NCBI RefSeq assembly: GCF_008868175.1
Contig: NZ_WBKT01000044.1
Span: 1-39,261 of the forward strand
DNA from: Micromonospora sp. AMSO31t
GTDB lineage: Bacteria; Actinomycetota; Actinomycetes; Mycobacteriales; Micromonosporaceae
DNA: 39,261 bases
Direction of reading: 5' to 3'
In this document: positions 22,117 to 30,868 of the stretch, piece after piece
Layout of the letters: every line of letters begins with the position of its first letter
Position numbering within the stretch: position 1 is the stretch's first letter
The notes under the pieces: generated by a model
Seen by the model: only the letters and a program-made list of their open reading frames with translations
Told to the model about the DNA's origin: nothing
Databases searched by the model: none
Made by a program: the position numbers and the translations under genes

Positions 22117-22611
22117 ATGGCAGCGAACCCGTCGTTCGACATCGTGAGCAAGGTCGACCGGCAGGAGGTCGACAACGCCCTCCGTCAGGCGGAGAAGGAG
22201 CTTTCGACGCGGTTCGACTTCCGCGGCACCGGCGCCGAGATCTCCTGGTCGGGCGAGGAGGCGATCAGCCTCCAGGCCGAGACCGAGGAGCGGGTCCGGG
22301 CAGCGCTGGACGTGTTCAAGGAGAAGCTGGTCAAGCGGAACATCTCGCTGAAGTCGCTGGACGCCGGCGACCCCCGTTCGTCGGGCAAGATCTTCAAGAT
22401 CGACGCCAAGGTGATCCAGGGCATCGACTCCGACAAGGCCAAGGCGATCAGCAAGAAGATCCGCGACGAGGGCCCGAAGGGCGTGCAGGCGCAGATCCAG
22501 GGCGACCAGCTCCGGGTCACCGGCAAGAAGAAGGACGACCTGCAGGCCGTCATCGCGCTGCTCAAGGGCGAGGACTTCGGCGTCGCCCTCCAGTTCACCA
22601 ACTACCGGTAG
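22117..22611 (+). CDS. YajQ-family nucleotide-binding protein
   Basis: This 164-residue member of the UPF0234/YajQ family shows the two-ferredoxin-like-domain signature. It starts [19 protein letters not shown], then has [13 protein letters not shown] and [20 protein letters not shown], and ends [17 protein letters not shown]. YajQ proteins bind cyclic di-GMP in Xanthomonas and Pseudomonas and nucleic acids in E. coli; which applies here is unknown. Two in-frame ATGs occur at 22111 and 22117. The second is preferred because AGGAG lies 7 nt before it and only 1 nt before the first. It is divergent from tRNA-Tyr and about 3.4 kb from the start of the GGDEF-EAL gene. Confidence 0.92.
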   Translation: MAANPSFDIVSKVDRQEVDNALRQAEKELSTRFDFRGTGAEISWSGEEAISLQAETEERVRAALDVFKEKLVKRNISLKSLDAGDPRSSGKIFKIDAKVIQGIDSDKAKAISKKIRDEGPKGVQAQIQGDQLRVTGKKKDDLQAVIALLKGEDFGVALQFTNYR

Positions 22612-22797
22612 TCCGAATCGGTCTTGCTGGTCTTGCCCCAGGTCGCTCGTCGTGGCCTGGTCATACGCCGTCGCCAGTAGTCGTCGTTCGTCACGTCTGT
22701 TCGGCGCTCGACGGCCTGGCGACAGCCTGGCCGGCTCTGGGGCTCACATGACGTCCTGGAGATGCCGACCCGGCCAGCACCGCAGGAGTCGCGCCAA
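22612..22797. other. Intergenic stretch between yajQ and the methyltransferase
   Basis: No gene, RNA or strong hairpin is supported here. Weak features are a CCAGG/CCTGG imperfect hairpin and duplicated GGTCTTGC words at 22620-22640. A short minus-strand frame could encode a basic peptide of about 30 residues, but it has no convincing start and overlaps the yajQ stop. Confidence 0.5.
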
Positions 22798-22803
22798 TAG
22801 GCT
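22798..22803 (+). promoter_or_regulatory. Methyltransferase -10 box (leaderless start)
   Basis: TAGGCT ends 6 nt before the GTG start at 22810, and no ribosome binding site is near the start. The transcript should begin on the start codon. The -35 region is poor. Confidence 0.5.
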
Positions 22804-22809
22804 CCGACC

Positions 22810-23592
22810 GTGCACGGGTTCACCGACGTCGACCGCCAGTCCGACCCGAACTCGTGGGTTGCCGTCCTGGACCGCCTCACCGAGGAGCCGTTCTACCGGG
22901 CATACCAGCAGCGGGTACGCGAGCTGCTCCATCCGTCCCCCGGTCACCACTATCTCGAAGTAGGCGCCGGGACAGGGGCAAGCGCGGTCCAGCTGAGGGA
23001 TGACCACGGCGTCAGGGTGGTAACGGTCGACCACGCCCGGACGATGTCCGTTGCGATGCGAGCCCGTGGATTAACCAGCTGCGCCGTTGCCGACGCCCAT
23101 CACCTGCCGTTCCTCAGCCGCTCCTTTCATGGAGCATGGGCCGATCGCACACTGCAACACGTGGCCGATCCCCGCGCCGCGATCGAAGAGCTCGTCCGGG
23201 TCGTCCGGCCGGGTGGCCGCGTCGTCCTCGCAGATCCCGATTACGACACTCAGGTACTCGACATCGCCGACCAACGCTTGGCTCGGCGCGTCCTGCGGTT
23301 CCGAGCTGATGTCCTCCTCCGTAACGGCACCCTGGCTCATCAACATGCCGGCCTCCTTGCCACACACGGCCTGGTCGACATCACCGTCGAAGCCCGAACC
23401 CTCGTGGTCCGCAACCCGACCGCCGTCGACAACGTGCTCGGCCTCCGTAGCTGGGCTGCTACAGCTGCCGAACGTGGCGCGCTCGACCCTGCCGAGGCGC
23501 GTGCCTTCGCATCCCAGTTCGACGATGCCGTCGCTGCGCTCCGGTTCACCTACGCAGTCACGTTCTTCATCACCGCCGCCACGGTCGACTGA
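22810..23592 (+). CDS. SAM-dependent methyltransferase (Methyltransf_11 type)
   Basis: This 260-residue class I methyltransferase has motif I YLEVGAGTGAS (48-58), followed by VVTVDHA (motif II acid), ADAHHLPF and a motif of the type LVRVVRPGGRVVLADPD. The substrate is unknown; ubiquinone/menaquinone-type and sterol-type enzymes share this layout. Its codon use is less G/C-biased than its neighbours, which suggests separate acquisition. It ends 21 bp from the convergent phosphotransferase gene. Confidence 0.85.
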   Translation: MHGFTDVDRQSDPNSWVAVLDRLTEEPFYRAYQQRVRELLHPSPGHHYLEVGAGTGASAVQLRDDHGVRVVTVDHARTMSVAMRARGLTSCAVADAHHLPFLSRSFHGAWADRTLQHVADPRAAIEELVRVVRPGGRVVLADPDYDTQVLDIADQRLARRVLRFRADVLLRNGTLAHQHAGLLATHGLVDITVEARTLVVRNPTAVDNVLGLRSWAATAAERGALDPAEARAFASQFDDAVAALRFTYAVTFFITAATVD

Positions 23593-23613
23593 CGCAAGCG
23601 CTCGCACCGCAGG

Positions 23614-24498
23614 TCAGTCGTGGCGGTGACGCACGATGTAATCGATGTAGCGGATGGTGCCCTCGCGGTCGTCCTCGCTGATCGAGTCCCACAGGTCCGC
23701 CAACCAGTAGAGCGAGCCCGACAGCATCCAGGCCCACCCGCGCACCCAGGTCGCCTCGTCGAACCCGAGCGCCTCCCGGTAGGCGGCCCGCGCGCGGGCA
23801 TCGAACAGGCTCCAGCCCGGCCGCACCTCGACCGCCGGATCGCCGCGGCCGAGACCGCCGAAGTCGATCACCCCGGTGAGCCTGCCCCGGTCGACCAGCA
23901 GGTTGCCTTCAAGGAGATCACCGTGCAGCCATACCGGCGGTCCGGGCCACTCGTCCGCCGCCATCGCCTCGTCCCATGCCGCGGTCACCGCCCGCCCGTC
24001 GATCCGGTCGCCGAGCGCCGCGATCGACCGGCGGGTCAACTCGTCCCGCTGCACCAGAGGTACGCCGCGCTGAATCCCCTCCTTGACCGGCCCGCCCATC
24101 GGGTCGATCGCCATCATCGCCCGCACGAAGCCGGCGAGGTCGACGGCAAGGCCGACGAGGTCCTGCCCGGTTTCCGGATTGCGCCCCTCCAGCCACGGGA
24201 CGACAGTCCACGGCCACGGATAGTCCCCGCCCGGCCGGCCGACCGCGACCGGCACGGGCACCGGCACCGGAAGATGCGGCGCCAGCCGCGGCAGCCAGGT
24301 CGCGTCGGTCGCCACCTGGTCGACCGCCCACTGCGCCCGCGGCAGCCGTGCCGTCAGAGCATCGCCCAGCCGGAACAGCGCGTTGTCGGTGCCGTTCAAC
24401 GGCTGCGGAACGATCGGCAGCTCCGACCATTCGGGGAACTGCTCGTGGATCAGGGCGCGTACCTGCTCGACAGCGACGACGATCTCTCCAGGGCGCAT
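23614..24498 (-). CDS. APH-family phosphotransferase
   Basis: This 294-residue protein has the aminoglycoside phosphotransferase/choline kinase fold. It shows the catalytic loop LHGDLLEGNLL (Asp194, Asn199) and the metal site VIDFGGLGRGDP (Asp212). Members phosphorylate aminoglycosides or other hydroxylated molecules; nothing here proves drug resistance. A TTG at 24534 is in frame, but that TTG is the first part of a -35 box (TTGACG) with a -10 box 17 bp on. The ATG at 24498 is therefore the likely start of a leaderless mRNA. A run of alternating Val and Pro lies at 77-86. Confidence 0.85.
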   Translation of the reverse strand: MRPGEIVVAVEQVRALIHEQFPEWSELPIVPQPLNGTDNALFRLGDALTARLPRAQWAVDQVATDATWLPRLAPHLPVPVPVPVAVGRPGGDYPWPWTVVPWLEGRNPETGQDLVGLAVDLAGFVRAMMAIDPMGGPVKEGIQRGVPLVQRDELTRRSIAALGDRIDGRAVTAAWDEAMAADEWPGPPVWLHGDLLEGNLLVDRGRLTGVIDFGGLGRGDPAVEVRPGWSLFDARARAAYREALGFDEATWVRGWAWMLSGSLYWLADLWDSISEDDREGTIRYIDYIVRHRHD

Positions 24499-24505
24499 CG
24501 GCGCG

Positions 24506-24534
24506 ACCGTAGAACCCGCTCGATCATCCGTCAA
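24506..24534 (-). promoter_or_regulatory. Phosphotransferase promoter (leaderless)
   Basis: TTGACG (24534-24529) and TACGGT (24511-24506) are separated by exactly 17 bp on the minus strand. The -10 box ends 7 nt before the ATG at 24498, so transcription starts at or within 1 nt of the start codon. Confidence 0.65.
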
Positions 24535-24633
24535 TCACATTCGGCTGCGGTTGCACCTCGATGGCACGGAGCAGGTGGAGAGGACTGCGCGGGATCTCAC
24601 CGCCCGTGAATCGTCGTGCTGCTCCTTCTTCGG

Positions 24634-24729
24634 TCAGCGGGAGAAGATCAGCAGCAGGATCACGGTCACCACGGCGCTGACGAGGATCGAGCCGAGACAG
24701 CCGACCCGGTTCGAGAAGAAGAGGAACAT
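24634..24729 (-). CDS. 31-residue membrane peptide
   Basis: An ATG at 24729 opens a 31-codon frame: M-F-L-F-F-S-N-R-V-G-C-L-G-S, then one hydrophobic helix (ILVSAVVTVILLLIF) and S-R. I recall very similar short proteins (FFSNR-G-C-GS followed by one helix) in many actinobacteria, which supports it as real; this is from memory and not checked. It lies 41 bp after the MFS transporter stop codon on the same strand. There is no clear ribosome binding site. Function unknown. Confidence 0.6.
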   Translation of the reverse strand: MFLFFSNRVGCLGSILVSAVVTVILLLIFSR

Positions 24730-24770
24730 GCCGGGGCTGTACCCGCTCGCGCCGGTTTGATCCCCGCGGT

Positions 24771-26030
24771 TCAGGCGACGAGCGACTGCTCGGCGCGTAC
24801 CGCGGTGGCTTCGGCGCGGGCGATCGGGCCGGTGGGCGGCGCGGCGACCGCGGCGCCGACGGCGACCGCCGCCCCGGCGAAGAGGAAGGCCCAGGGCACG
24901 CCGCCGGCGTGGTCGACGATGAGCCCGGCCACCGCTCCCCCGGCGGCGCTCGCCGCCACCGACATGGTGACCACCCAGGTGTACGCCTCGTTCAGCATGC
25001 CGGCCGGGGCGATCCGCCCGACCAGGGTGTTCTCCAGGGTCAGCGCGGGGGCGATGGTGGCGCCGCCGAGCACCAGCGCGACGCCGAGCGCGGCGGGGGT
25101 GGGCATCACGGCGAAGACGGCGAAGCTGGCCGCGACCGCGCCGAGCAGCCAGGCGAACTGGCGGGTCATGTTGGCGGCGGGCTTGCGTACCCCGAACCAG
25201 AAGCCGCCGAGGGCGCTGCCGATACCCCAGACGGCGAGCAGCACGCCGGCGAGGCTCTCCGGGTCGTCGGCGGTGGCGTTCCCGGCGAAGGCCGGCACGA
25301 TCACGCCGGCGGCGCCGAAGGCGATGCCGATGCTGGCGACGCAGAACAGCAGGGCCGGGAAGCCGCCGACCCGCAGCGGGCCGAGGCCCTTGGCGTGGTG
25401 CTCGCGCGGGTGCGGCCGCCAGCCGCGCATGACCCGGCCGAGCGCGACGGCGGTGGTGCCGGCCAGGGTGACCACGGCGGCGCCGACCAGCGCGGCGGCG
25501 GCGTCGGCGACCAGGACGAAGGCGGCCACCAGCAGCGGGCCGAGCACGAAGACGACCTCGAAGAGGGAGGTCTCGGCGGCGAGCGCGGTGTTGCGCAGGT
25601 GCGCCCGGCCGGTGGCGGGGGCGGTGAGGTCGTTCCACGCGCCCCGGATGGCGGCGGTGAGCGGCGGGTACGTGGCGCCGGCCACCCCGGCGGCCAGGTA
25701 GATCAGGCCGAGGCTGCCGGAGCCGGACCGGCTGGCGCCGAGCAGCCCGAAGAGGGCGAGCGGGTGGGCCAGGGCGGTGGCCAGCAGCACCGGAGTGGGG
25801 CCGACCCGGTCGGCGATGCGCCCGGCGATCGGGCTGAGCGCGGCGCCGGAGAGCGCGTAGATTCCGCCGGCGACGGCGGCGAGCGAGTACCGGTCGGTGA
25901 CCTCGGCGACGACCAGCAGCAACGCCAGTGGGGTCATGCCGATCCCGAGCCGGCCGATGACGCCGAGGATCAGCAGCATCGGGGCGCCGGGGATCCGCCA
26001 GACGCCCAGGTACTGGCGCAGTGCGGCCAA
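24771..26030 (-). CDS. MFS transporter
   Basis: This 419-residue protein has about 12 hydrophobic helices and the MFS loop 2-3 segment [12 protein letters not shown]. It is probably a drug or metabolite exporter, but the substrate is unknown. The frame is open to 26429. The supported start is a TTG at 26030 (then [11 protein letters not shown]), 7 nt after GGAGG; the upstream part is not membrane-like. It is divergent from the DUF6065-like gene. TAGGGT and TACCTT -10-like hexamers lie in the 198-bp gap without good -35 partners. Confidence 0.85.
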   Translation of the reverse strand: MAALRQYLGVWRIPGAPMLLILGVIGRLGIGMTPLALLLVVAEVTDRYSLAAVAGGIYALSGAALSPIAGRIADRVGPTPVLLATALAHPLALFGLLGASRSGSGSLGLIYLAAGVAGATYPPLTAAIRGAWNDLTAPATGRAHLRNTALAAETSLFEVVFVLGPLLVAAFVLVADAAAALVGAAVVTLAGTTAVALGRVMRGWRPHPREHHAKGLGPLRVGGFPALLFCVASIGIAFGAAGVIVPAFAGNATADDPESLAGVLLAVWGIGSALGGFWFGVRKPAANMTRQFAWLLGAVAASFAVFAVMPTPAALGVALVLGGATIAPALTLENTLVGRIAPAGMLNEAYTWVVTMSVAASAAGGAVAGLIVDHAGGVPWAFLFAGAAVAVGAAVAAPPTGPIARAEATAVRAEQSLVA

Positions 26031-26228
26031 GGGTGCACCTCCGGTGCGGAGAAGGTAACGAGTGAATACCCCTCTGACCCTAACGCCGCAGGCCGCCGTG
26101 GGGGTGGTCAGCTCGCTCACACGGTCGGCCGGGGGGCGGGGCTGCCGGGCCGGCGGAGAACCGGTAGGTTGCTGATCGAACGAGGTCCATGCCTCGGCAG
26201 ACTCCGCCCATCGCCGTACGGAGGGTCG

Positions 26229-27068
26229 ATGACCGGCACCGTCGAACCGTTGCGGGTCGAGATCTACTCGCTGTACGCCGACGCCCGCCCCGCCGAGGCC
26301 GCCTCTCCCAGCCTGGGGGGCTCGCTCCCGGTTCGGGCCGTGCGGCAGTGCCCGCCGGTCGCCGTCGGGTCCGGTCTCGGCTGGTACGTCCACCCGCCCG
26401 CCGACTTCGCGCTGCGCTGGGACGGCCACGAGACCGAGTGGAGCCTGCTGGAGGACAACGAGCCGGTCCGCTGGCGTTCACTGGCCGGCGGATACGACGG
26501 CAAGCTGCCCGACGCGGCCGCCCAGCTCGCGAAGGCACCCGAGAAGTTCCGCGACGACCTGGACATCTTCGACCGGTACGGCGGGGAGATCCCGTTCATC
26601 GACGCCGATCCGCGGGCGGCGAACATGGTCGAGCTGGTGACCGGCGTGGTGGCCCGGACCTCGCCGGGCTGGTGCCTGCTGGCCCGGGGCGCGCCGAACT
26701 GGCCCGTTCCCCCGGGGCTGCAGGTCTACGAGGGCGTGGTGGAGACCGACTGGTACACCTCGCTCCTGCCCACCATCCTGCGGCTGACCGAGCCCGGCCG
26801 GGTGGTGCGCTTCTACCGCAACCTCCCGTTGATGTGCCTGCAGCCGGTGCACCGCTCGGTGCTGGAGGCGGCGGGCAAGGCCGAGCTGGTGACCGGGCAG
26901 GGCCTCGACGAGTGGCCGGACGACGTGTGGGGGGACTTCGTGGCGCTGCGCCGCCGTCGCCAGGACCCGGAGATCCGCAGCAGCTACCGCCGGGAGCAGG
27001 CGCGCCGGCTGCGCGAGCACGCCGGCTACCAGCCGATCGGGGTTGACGAAGGGGACCGGCCGAGCTGA
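26229..27068 (+). CDS. DUF6065-like protein of unknown function
   Basis: This 279-residue soluble protein has no membrane segment. Its N-terminal part ([11 protein letters not shown]), the segment [16 protein letters not shown] (51-66) and a C-terminal Arg-rich helix ([15 protein letters not shown]) recall DUF6065. That assignment is from memory and tentative. No catalytic motif is evident. The ATG has GGAGGG 3 nt before it. Its stop codon shares a base with the start of the following MFS gene (TGATG), so the two are translationally coupled, and a shared role is likely. Confidence 0.75.
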   Translation: MTGTVEPLRVEIYSLYADARPAEAASPSLGGSLPVRAVRQCPPVAVGSGLGWYVHPPADFALRWDGHETEWSLLEDNEPVRWRSLAGGYDGKLPDAAAQLAKAPEKFRDDLDIFDRYGGEIPFIDADPRAANMVELVTGVVARTSPGWCLLARGAPNWPVPPGLQVYEGVVETDWYTSLLPTILRLTEPGRVVRFYRNLPLMCLQPVHRSVLEAAGKAELVTGQGLDEWPDDVWGDFVALRRRRQDPEIRSSYRREQARRLREHAGYQPIGVDEGDRPS

Positions 27069-28264
27069 TGACCGACGCCGACGAACGGCTCACGCCACCG
27101 CCCGGCTACCGCGCCCTGTTCCGCCACCCGGTCGCCTCCCGGCTCGTCATCGCCCGCGGCATCTCCGAGCTGGGCGACTTCGTCGGGCTGGCCGCCCTGC
27201 TGCTGCTGGCGTACGACCAGACCCAGTCGGTGCTCGGCCCGGCCGCCGTCTACGCCGCCCGGACGCTGCCCGCCCTCCTGGTCGCGACCGTGTTCAGCGG
27301 CTGGCTGGACGTGCCGGCGCGGCGCACCATGCTGGTGGGGCTGTCGCTGGCCGGTGCGGCGCTGATCGCGGTGCCGACCGCCGTGCCCCGGCCGCTGCCG
27401 GCGATCGTCGCGGCCGGCCTCCTGGGCGCGGTCCGGGCCGCGTACTCGAGCGTCAACGTGGCGATCGCCGCCGAGGCGGTGGACGGCCCGCTGCGGCTGC
27501 CGCTGTTCGGCCTCTCCGCCTTCGCGAACCAGCTCGGCCAGGTGACCGGCCTGCTCGCCGGGGCCAGCGTGACCGTGGCGCTCGGCCCCCGGGCGGCGCT
27601 CCTGATCGATCTGGTGTCGTTCCTGCTGGCCGCGGTCGTCCTGGCCGGGCTCCCGGGGGGTCACGGGGAGCGCCGGAAGGCCCGCCCGCCGGCCACCGCG
27701 GGGATCCGGATCATCGCCGGCCACCCGGTGCTGCGCGGCGTGGCTCTGCTCACCCTGGGCACGGTGCTCTCCGGGGCGTTGCCGGAGACCCTGGCTCCCG
27801 ACCTGGCCGGCGGCGGGTGGCGTCCGGTCGTGCTGGCCGCCTCGGCGCTCGGCGGCGCGATCTTCGTGCTGGTGGCGGCGCGGCGGGCCTGGCTGGCCCG
27901 GGTGGCCGGTCAGGTGGCGGCGGCCGCCGCGTTGGGCGGCGCGTTGCTGCTGGCCGGTGTGCTCGCCGCGGTCCACGCCCCGGCCTGGGCGTTGGCGGGG
28001 GCGAACGCGCTGATCGGCGCGGGTGGCGGCTGGCTGATCGGGGCGCAGGCGACCTTCGCCCGGCTGGCGCCCAGGGAGCGGATGGGGCAGGTGGAGGCGA
28101 CCATCGTGGCCGGGAACATCGTCGTTTCCGGCTGCGGGATCTTCCTGCTCGGCGGCACCGCCGAGCTGTTCGGTCCGGCGACCGCCTATCTGGTCGCCGG
28201 GGTGCTGCTGCTCGGGGTCGTGCTCGTCGCCCGACCCGACCGGCTGCCGACGGCCACCTCCTGA
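27068..28264 (+). CDS. MFS transporter coupled to the DUF6065-like gene
   Basis: This 398-residue protein has about 12 hydrophobic helices and starts with a short cytoplasmic tail (M-T-D-A-D-E-R-L). The first loop has SGWLDVPARRTML, a variant of the MFS motif A. It is closest in type to macrolide-efflux or enterobactin-exporter-like MFS proteins. The substrate is unknown. It starts inside the stop of the DUF6065-like gene and ends at a bidirectional terminator shared with htpX. Confidence 0.88.
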   Translation: MTDADERLTPPPGYRALFRHPVASRLVIARGISELGDFVGLAALLLLAYDQTQSVLGPAAVYAARTLPALLVATVFSGWLDVPARRTMLVGLSLAGAALIAVPTAVPRPLPAIVAAGLLGAVRAAYSSVNVAIAAEAVDGPLRLPLFGLSAFANQLGQVTGLLAGASVTVALGPRAALLIDLVSFLLAAVVLAGLPGGHGERRKARPPATAGIRIIAGHPVLRGVALLTLGTVLSGALPETLAPDLAGGGWRPVVLAASALGGAIFVLVAARRAWLARVAGQVAAAAALGGALLLAGVLAAVHAPAWALAGANALIGAGGGWLIGAQATFARLAPRERMGQVEATIVAGNIVVSGCGIFLLGGTAELFGPATAYLVAGVLLLGVVLVARPDRLPTATS

Positions 28265-28270
28265 GACGCG

Positions 28271-28300
28271 TCCGCCCGCGTCCGGACGGACGCGGGCGGA
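28271..28300. terminator. Bidirectional terminator between MFS and htpX
   Basis: A perfect 13-bp inverted repeat (TCCGCCCGCGTCC, arms 28271-28283 and 28288-28300) with a 4-nt loop lies 7 bp after the MFS stop and 18 bp from the htpX stop. It serves both convergent genes. Confidence 0.85.
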
Positions 28301-28317
28301 GAGGCGGTCGGTGCGGG

Positions 28318-29196
28318 TCAGCGCTGGAACTGCACCGGCCCGGAGTTGCGGGCCAACTGCTCCAGCCGGGCCACCCGCTGCTCCATGGGCGGGTGGGTGG
28401 CGAACATGGCGGCGAGGCCGCCGCCCCGCTTGAACGGGTTGTCGATCATCAGGTGCGCGGTGCTGGCGAGCTGGCCCTGCGCCGGCAGCGGGCGCGCCTG
28501 CGTACCCACGTGGATCTTGCGAAGGGCGCTGGCCAGGGCCAGCGGGTCCCGGCTCAGCTCGGCGCCGGACTGGTCGGCCTGGAACTCCCGGCTCCGGCTG
28601 ATCGCCAGCTGGATCAGGGTGGCCGCGATCGGGCCGAGGATCAGGGTGAGCAGCAGCACCGCCGGGTTCGGGCCGTCCTCGTCGTCGGAGGAGCCCAGCG
28701 GGATGAACCAGGCGATGTTCGCCAGCGCGGTGATGATGCCGGCCAGGCCGGCCGCCACGCTGGAGATCAGGATGTCCCGGTTGTAGACGTGGGACAGCTC
28801 GTGGCCGATCACGCCCCGCAGCTCCCGGTAGTCGAGGATCTCGACGATCCCCTGGGTGACGCAGACCGCCGCGTGCTCCGGGTTACGCCCGGTGGCGAAC
28901 GCGTTGGGCTGCGCCGTCGGGCTCACGTAGAGCCGGGGCATCGGCTTGCCCGCCTGGGTGGAGAGTTCCCGCACCATCCGGTACAGCTCGGGGAACTGTG
29001 CCTCGCTGACCGGTTGCGCCCGCATCGAGCGCAGTGCGAGCTTGTCCGAGTAGAAGTAGGTCACGCCGTTCATCAGCAACGAGACGACGACGGCGATGAC
29101 GAGTCCGCCGCTACCGCCGAACCAGTAGCCGACCGCGAGGATCAGCGAGGTCAACAGGCCGAGCAGCGCTGCGGTCTTGAGACGGTTGTGATGCAC
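28318..29196 (-). CDS. htpX: Membrane zinc metalloprotease HtpX
   Basis: This 292-residue M48 peptidase takes part in quality control of membrane proteins. Two N-terminal helices (about 8-44) precede the zinc motif HELSH (132-136). Two more helices follow, then the third ligand Glu204 in SREFQAD. The start is a GTG (V-H-H-N-R-L-K) with AAGGAG 5 nt upstream. It lies downstream of nuoN on the same strand across 147 bp. In Streptomyces an htpX gene also neighbours the second nuo cluster. A 7-bp GC hairpin sits in its 5' region at 29214-29233. Confidence 0.95.
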   Translation of the reverse strand: MHHNRLKTAALLGLLTSLILAVGYWFGGSGGLVIAVVVSLLMNGVTYFYSDKLALRSMRAQPVSEAQFPELYRMVRELSTQAGKPMPRLYVSPTAQPNAFATGRNPEHAAVCVTQGIVEILDYRELRGVIGHELSHVYNRDILISSVAAGLAGIITALANIAWFIPLGSSDDEDGPNPAVLLLTLILGPIAATLIQLAISRSREFQADQSGAELSRDPLALASALRKIHVGTQARPLPAQGQLASTAHLMIDNPFKRGGGLAAMFATHPPMEQRVARLEQLARNSGPVQFQR

Positions 29197-29343
29197 GATC
29201 GCTCCTTCGGTGCGCGGGCCGCGCGGGGCCCGCTGACCGGTTCAACAACACCGGTACCCGCCAACCATCCTGCTCATGGCTGAAAGTTGGCTGGGGATTC
29301 CTGTGCGCCCGCTGTGCCGGCCGCCCATCGGGGGACGAACCCG

Positions 29344-30810
29344 TCAGCGGGCCGCCACGTCGAGCACCAGTTGCGGGGCGAACCCGAGCACCACGGCCAG
29401 CGCGGTGGCGATCCCGAGCGCGACCACCACGACGCGGGCGGGACGGACCGCGACCCCGCCGGGAGCGGCGTAGAGGGTGGCGGCCAGGCGCAGGTAGTAG
29501 GCCAGGCCGAGCACCGCGTTCAGCGCCACCACCAGGGCCAGCCAGCCGGCGTGCCCGGCCAGCAGCGCGCGGACCACGGTCACCTTCGCGAACAGGCCGG
29601 CAAGGCCGGGCGGCAACCCGGCCAACCCGATGAGGGCCAGCGCGAACGCGCCACCCACCCACGGGTGCCGGCGCGCCGCGCCGCGCAGGTCGGCCAGGGT
29701 GCCGCCGTCCCCGTCGGCGGGCCGCAGCGCCACCACCGCGGCGAACGCGGCCAGCTCCAGCAGCACGAAGAAGACGGTGTACGCGACGCCCGCCGCGTAC
29801 GCCCCGGCGCGGGCGTCGGCGGTGCGCCCCGCGGCCAGCGCGAGCGCGCCCAACGGGGCGAGGATGTAGCCGGCCTGGGCCACCGAGGACCAGGCGAGCA
29901 GCCGGACCGTACGCCGCTGGCGCAGCGCCACCAGGTTGCCCACGGTCATGGTGAGCACCGCGAGCAGGGCCAGCACCGGGCCGGTCACGCTGGCCGGCAG
30001 CGCCCGCTGCACCACGGCGAGCAGCGCCACCACGCCACCCAGCTTCGAGGCCGTCGACAGGTATGCCGCCACCGGCAGCGGCGCGCCGTCGTAGGTGGCC
30101 GGCGCCCAGGCGTGGAACGGCACCGCGGCAACCTTGAAGGCCAGCCCGGCCACCACGAGCGCCACGGCGACCGTGGTGAGCGGCAGGTCGAGCGGGCCCT
30201 CCCCACCGGCGGCGAAGGACGCGCCGAGCCGGTCGAGGTGCACGGCGCCGGTCACCGCGTAGAGCAGCGCCGCGCCGAGCAGGGTGATCGTGGTGGCCAC
30301 CACGCTGACCACGAAGAAGGTCACCGCCGCCTCGGCGCCGGCCAGGCTGCCCCGGCGCAGCCCCACCAGCACGTAGAGCGGCAGGGTGAGCGTCTCCAGC
30401 GCCACGACCAGGGTGATCAGGTCGCCGGCCGCGCCGAGCACCACGCCGCCGGTCATGGCGCACGCGAGCAGGAAGCAGTATTCCCCGACCGGCACGCTGC
30501 CGGCGCGCAGCAGCGGCCCGGAGAGCGCGAGCACGCCGAGGGTGAGCAGCGCGACGACCACCGCGACCAGCGCGGCCCGCCCGGTCCAGAGCCAGGAGCA
30601 GTCCGCGCCGACGCAGAACGTGCGGCGTTCGCCGGCCACGCCGACCAGCGCCGCGCCGACGGCGGTGCCCGCCGCGCCGAGGGCGGCCACGGCCACCGTG
30701 GCGGCGGCCCGGGCCGCCAGCAGGTCGACCAGGAGCACCAGCACGGCCGTGCCGGCGGCCAGGTAGGCCGGCAACAGCGCCACGTTGTCCACGCTCTGCA
30801 CCAGGCTCAT
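29344..30810 (-). CDS. nuoN: NADH-quinone oxidoreductase subunit N
   Basis: This 488-residue antiporter-like membrane subunit of complex I has about 14 helices. It has the proton-channel residues Glu139 in VALETLTLPLY and Lys226 in LAFKVAAVPFHAWAP. It is the last gene of the nuo run. It is separated from nuoM by 55 bp that consist of a repeat-like element, while upstream junctions overlap. The ribosome binding site (AAGGCGAG) lies within that element. Confidence 0.93.
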   Translation of the reverse strand: MSLVQSVDNVALLPAYLAAGTAVLVLLVDLLAARAAATVAVAALGAAGTAVGAALVGVAGERRTFCVGADCSWLWTGRAALVAVVVALLTLGVLALSGPLLRAGSVPVGEYCFLLACAMTGGVVLGAAGDLITLVVALETLTLPLYVLVGLRRGSLAGAEAAVTFFVVSVVATTITLLGAALLYAVTGAVHLDRLGASFAAGGEGPLDLPLTTVAVALVVAGLAFKVAAVPFHAWAPATYDGAPLPVAAYLSTASKLGGVVALLAVVQRALPASVTGPVLALLAVLTMTVGNLVALRQRRTVRLLAWSSVAQAGYILAPLGALALAAGRTADARAGAYAAGVAYTVFFVLLELAAFAAVVALRPADGDGGTLADLRGAARRHPWVGGAFALALIGLAGLPPGLAGLFAKVTVVRALLAGHAGWLALVVALNAVLGLAYYLRLAATLYAAPGGVAVRPARVVVVALGIATALAVVLGFAPQLVLDVAAR

Positions 30811-30814
30811 CAGA

Positions 30815-30868
30815 GCTCGCCTTCGTTCGCGACTGCGGGGCTCCGCTCCGCTGCACTCCTCGCGCTCA
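30815..30868 (-). repeat. Candidate dispersed intergenic repeat between nuoM and nuoN
   Basis: On the minus strand the element runs from the nuoM stop (TGAGCGCGAGGAGTGCAGCG) through GAGCCCCGCAGTCGCGAACG to AAGGCGAGC just before nuoN. I recall a very similar GCGAGGAGTG...CCCCGCAGTCGCGAACGAA sequence recurring between Micromonospora and Salinispora genes. It supplies the nuoM stop codon and probably the nuoN ribosome binding site. Only one copy lies in this window. Confidence 0.55.

Noticed and set aside
22602..22880. Minus-strand frame of about 92 codons after yajQ
   Set aside because: Overlaps both the yajQ stop and the start of the methyltransferase, has no convincing start, and reads as a basic, unstructured peptide.
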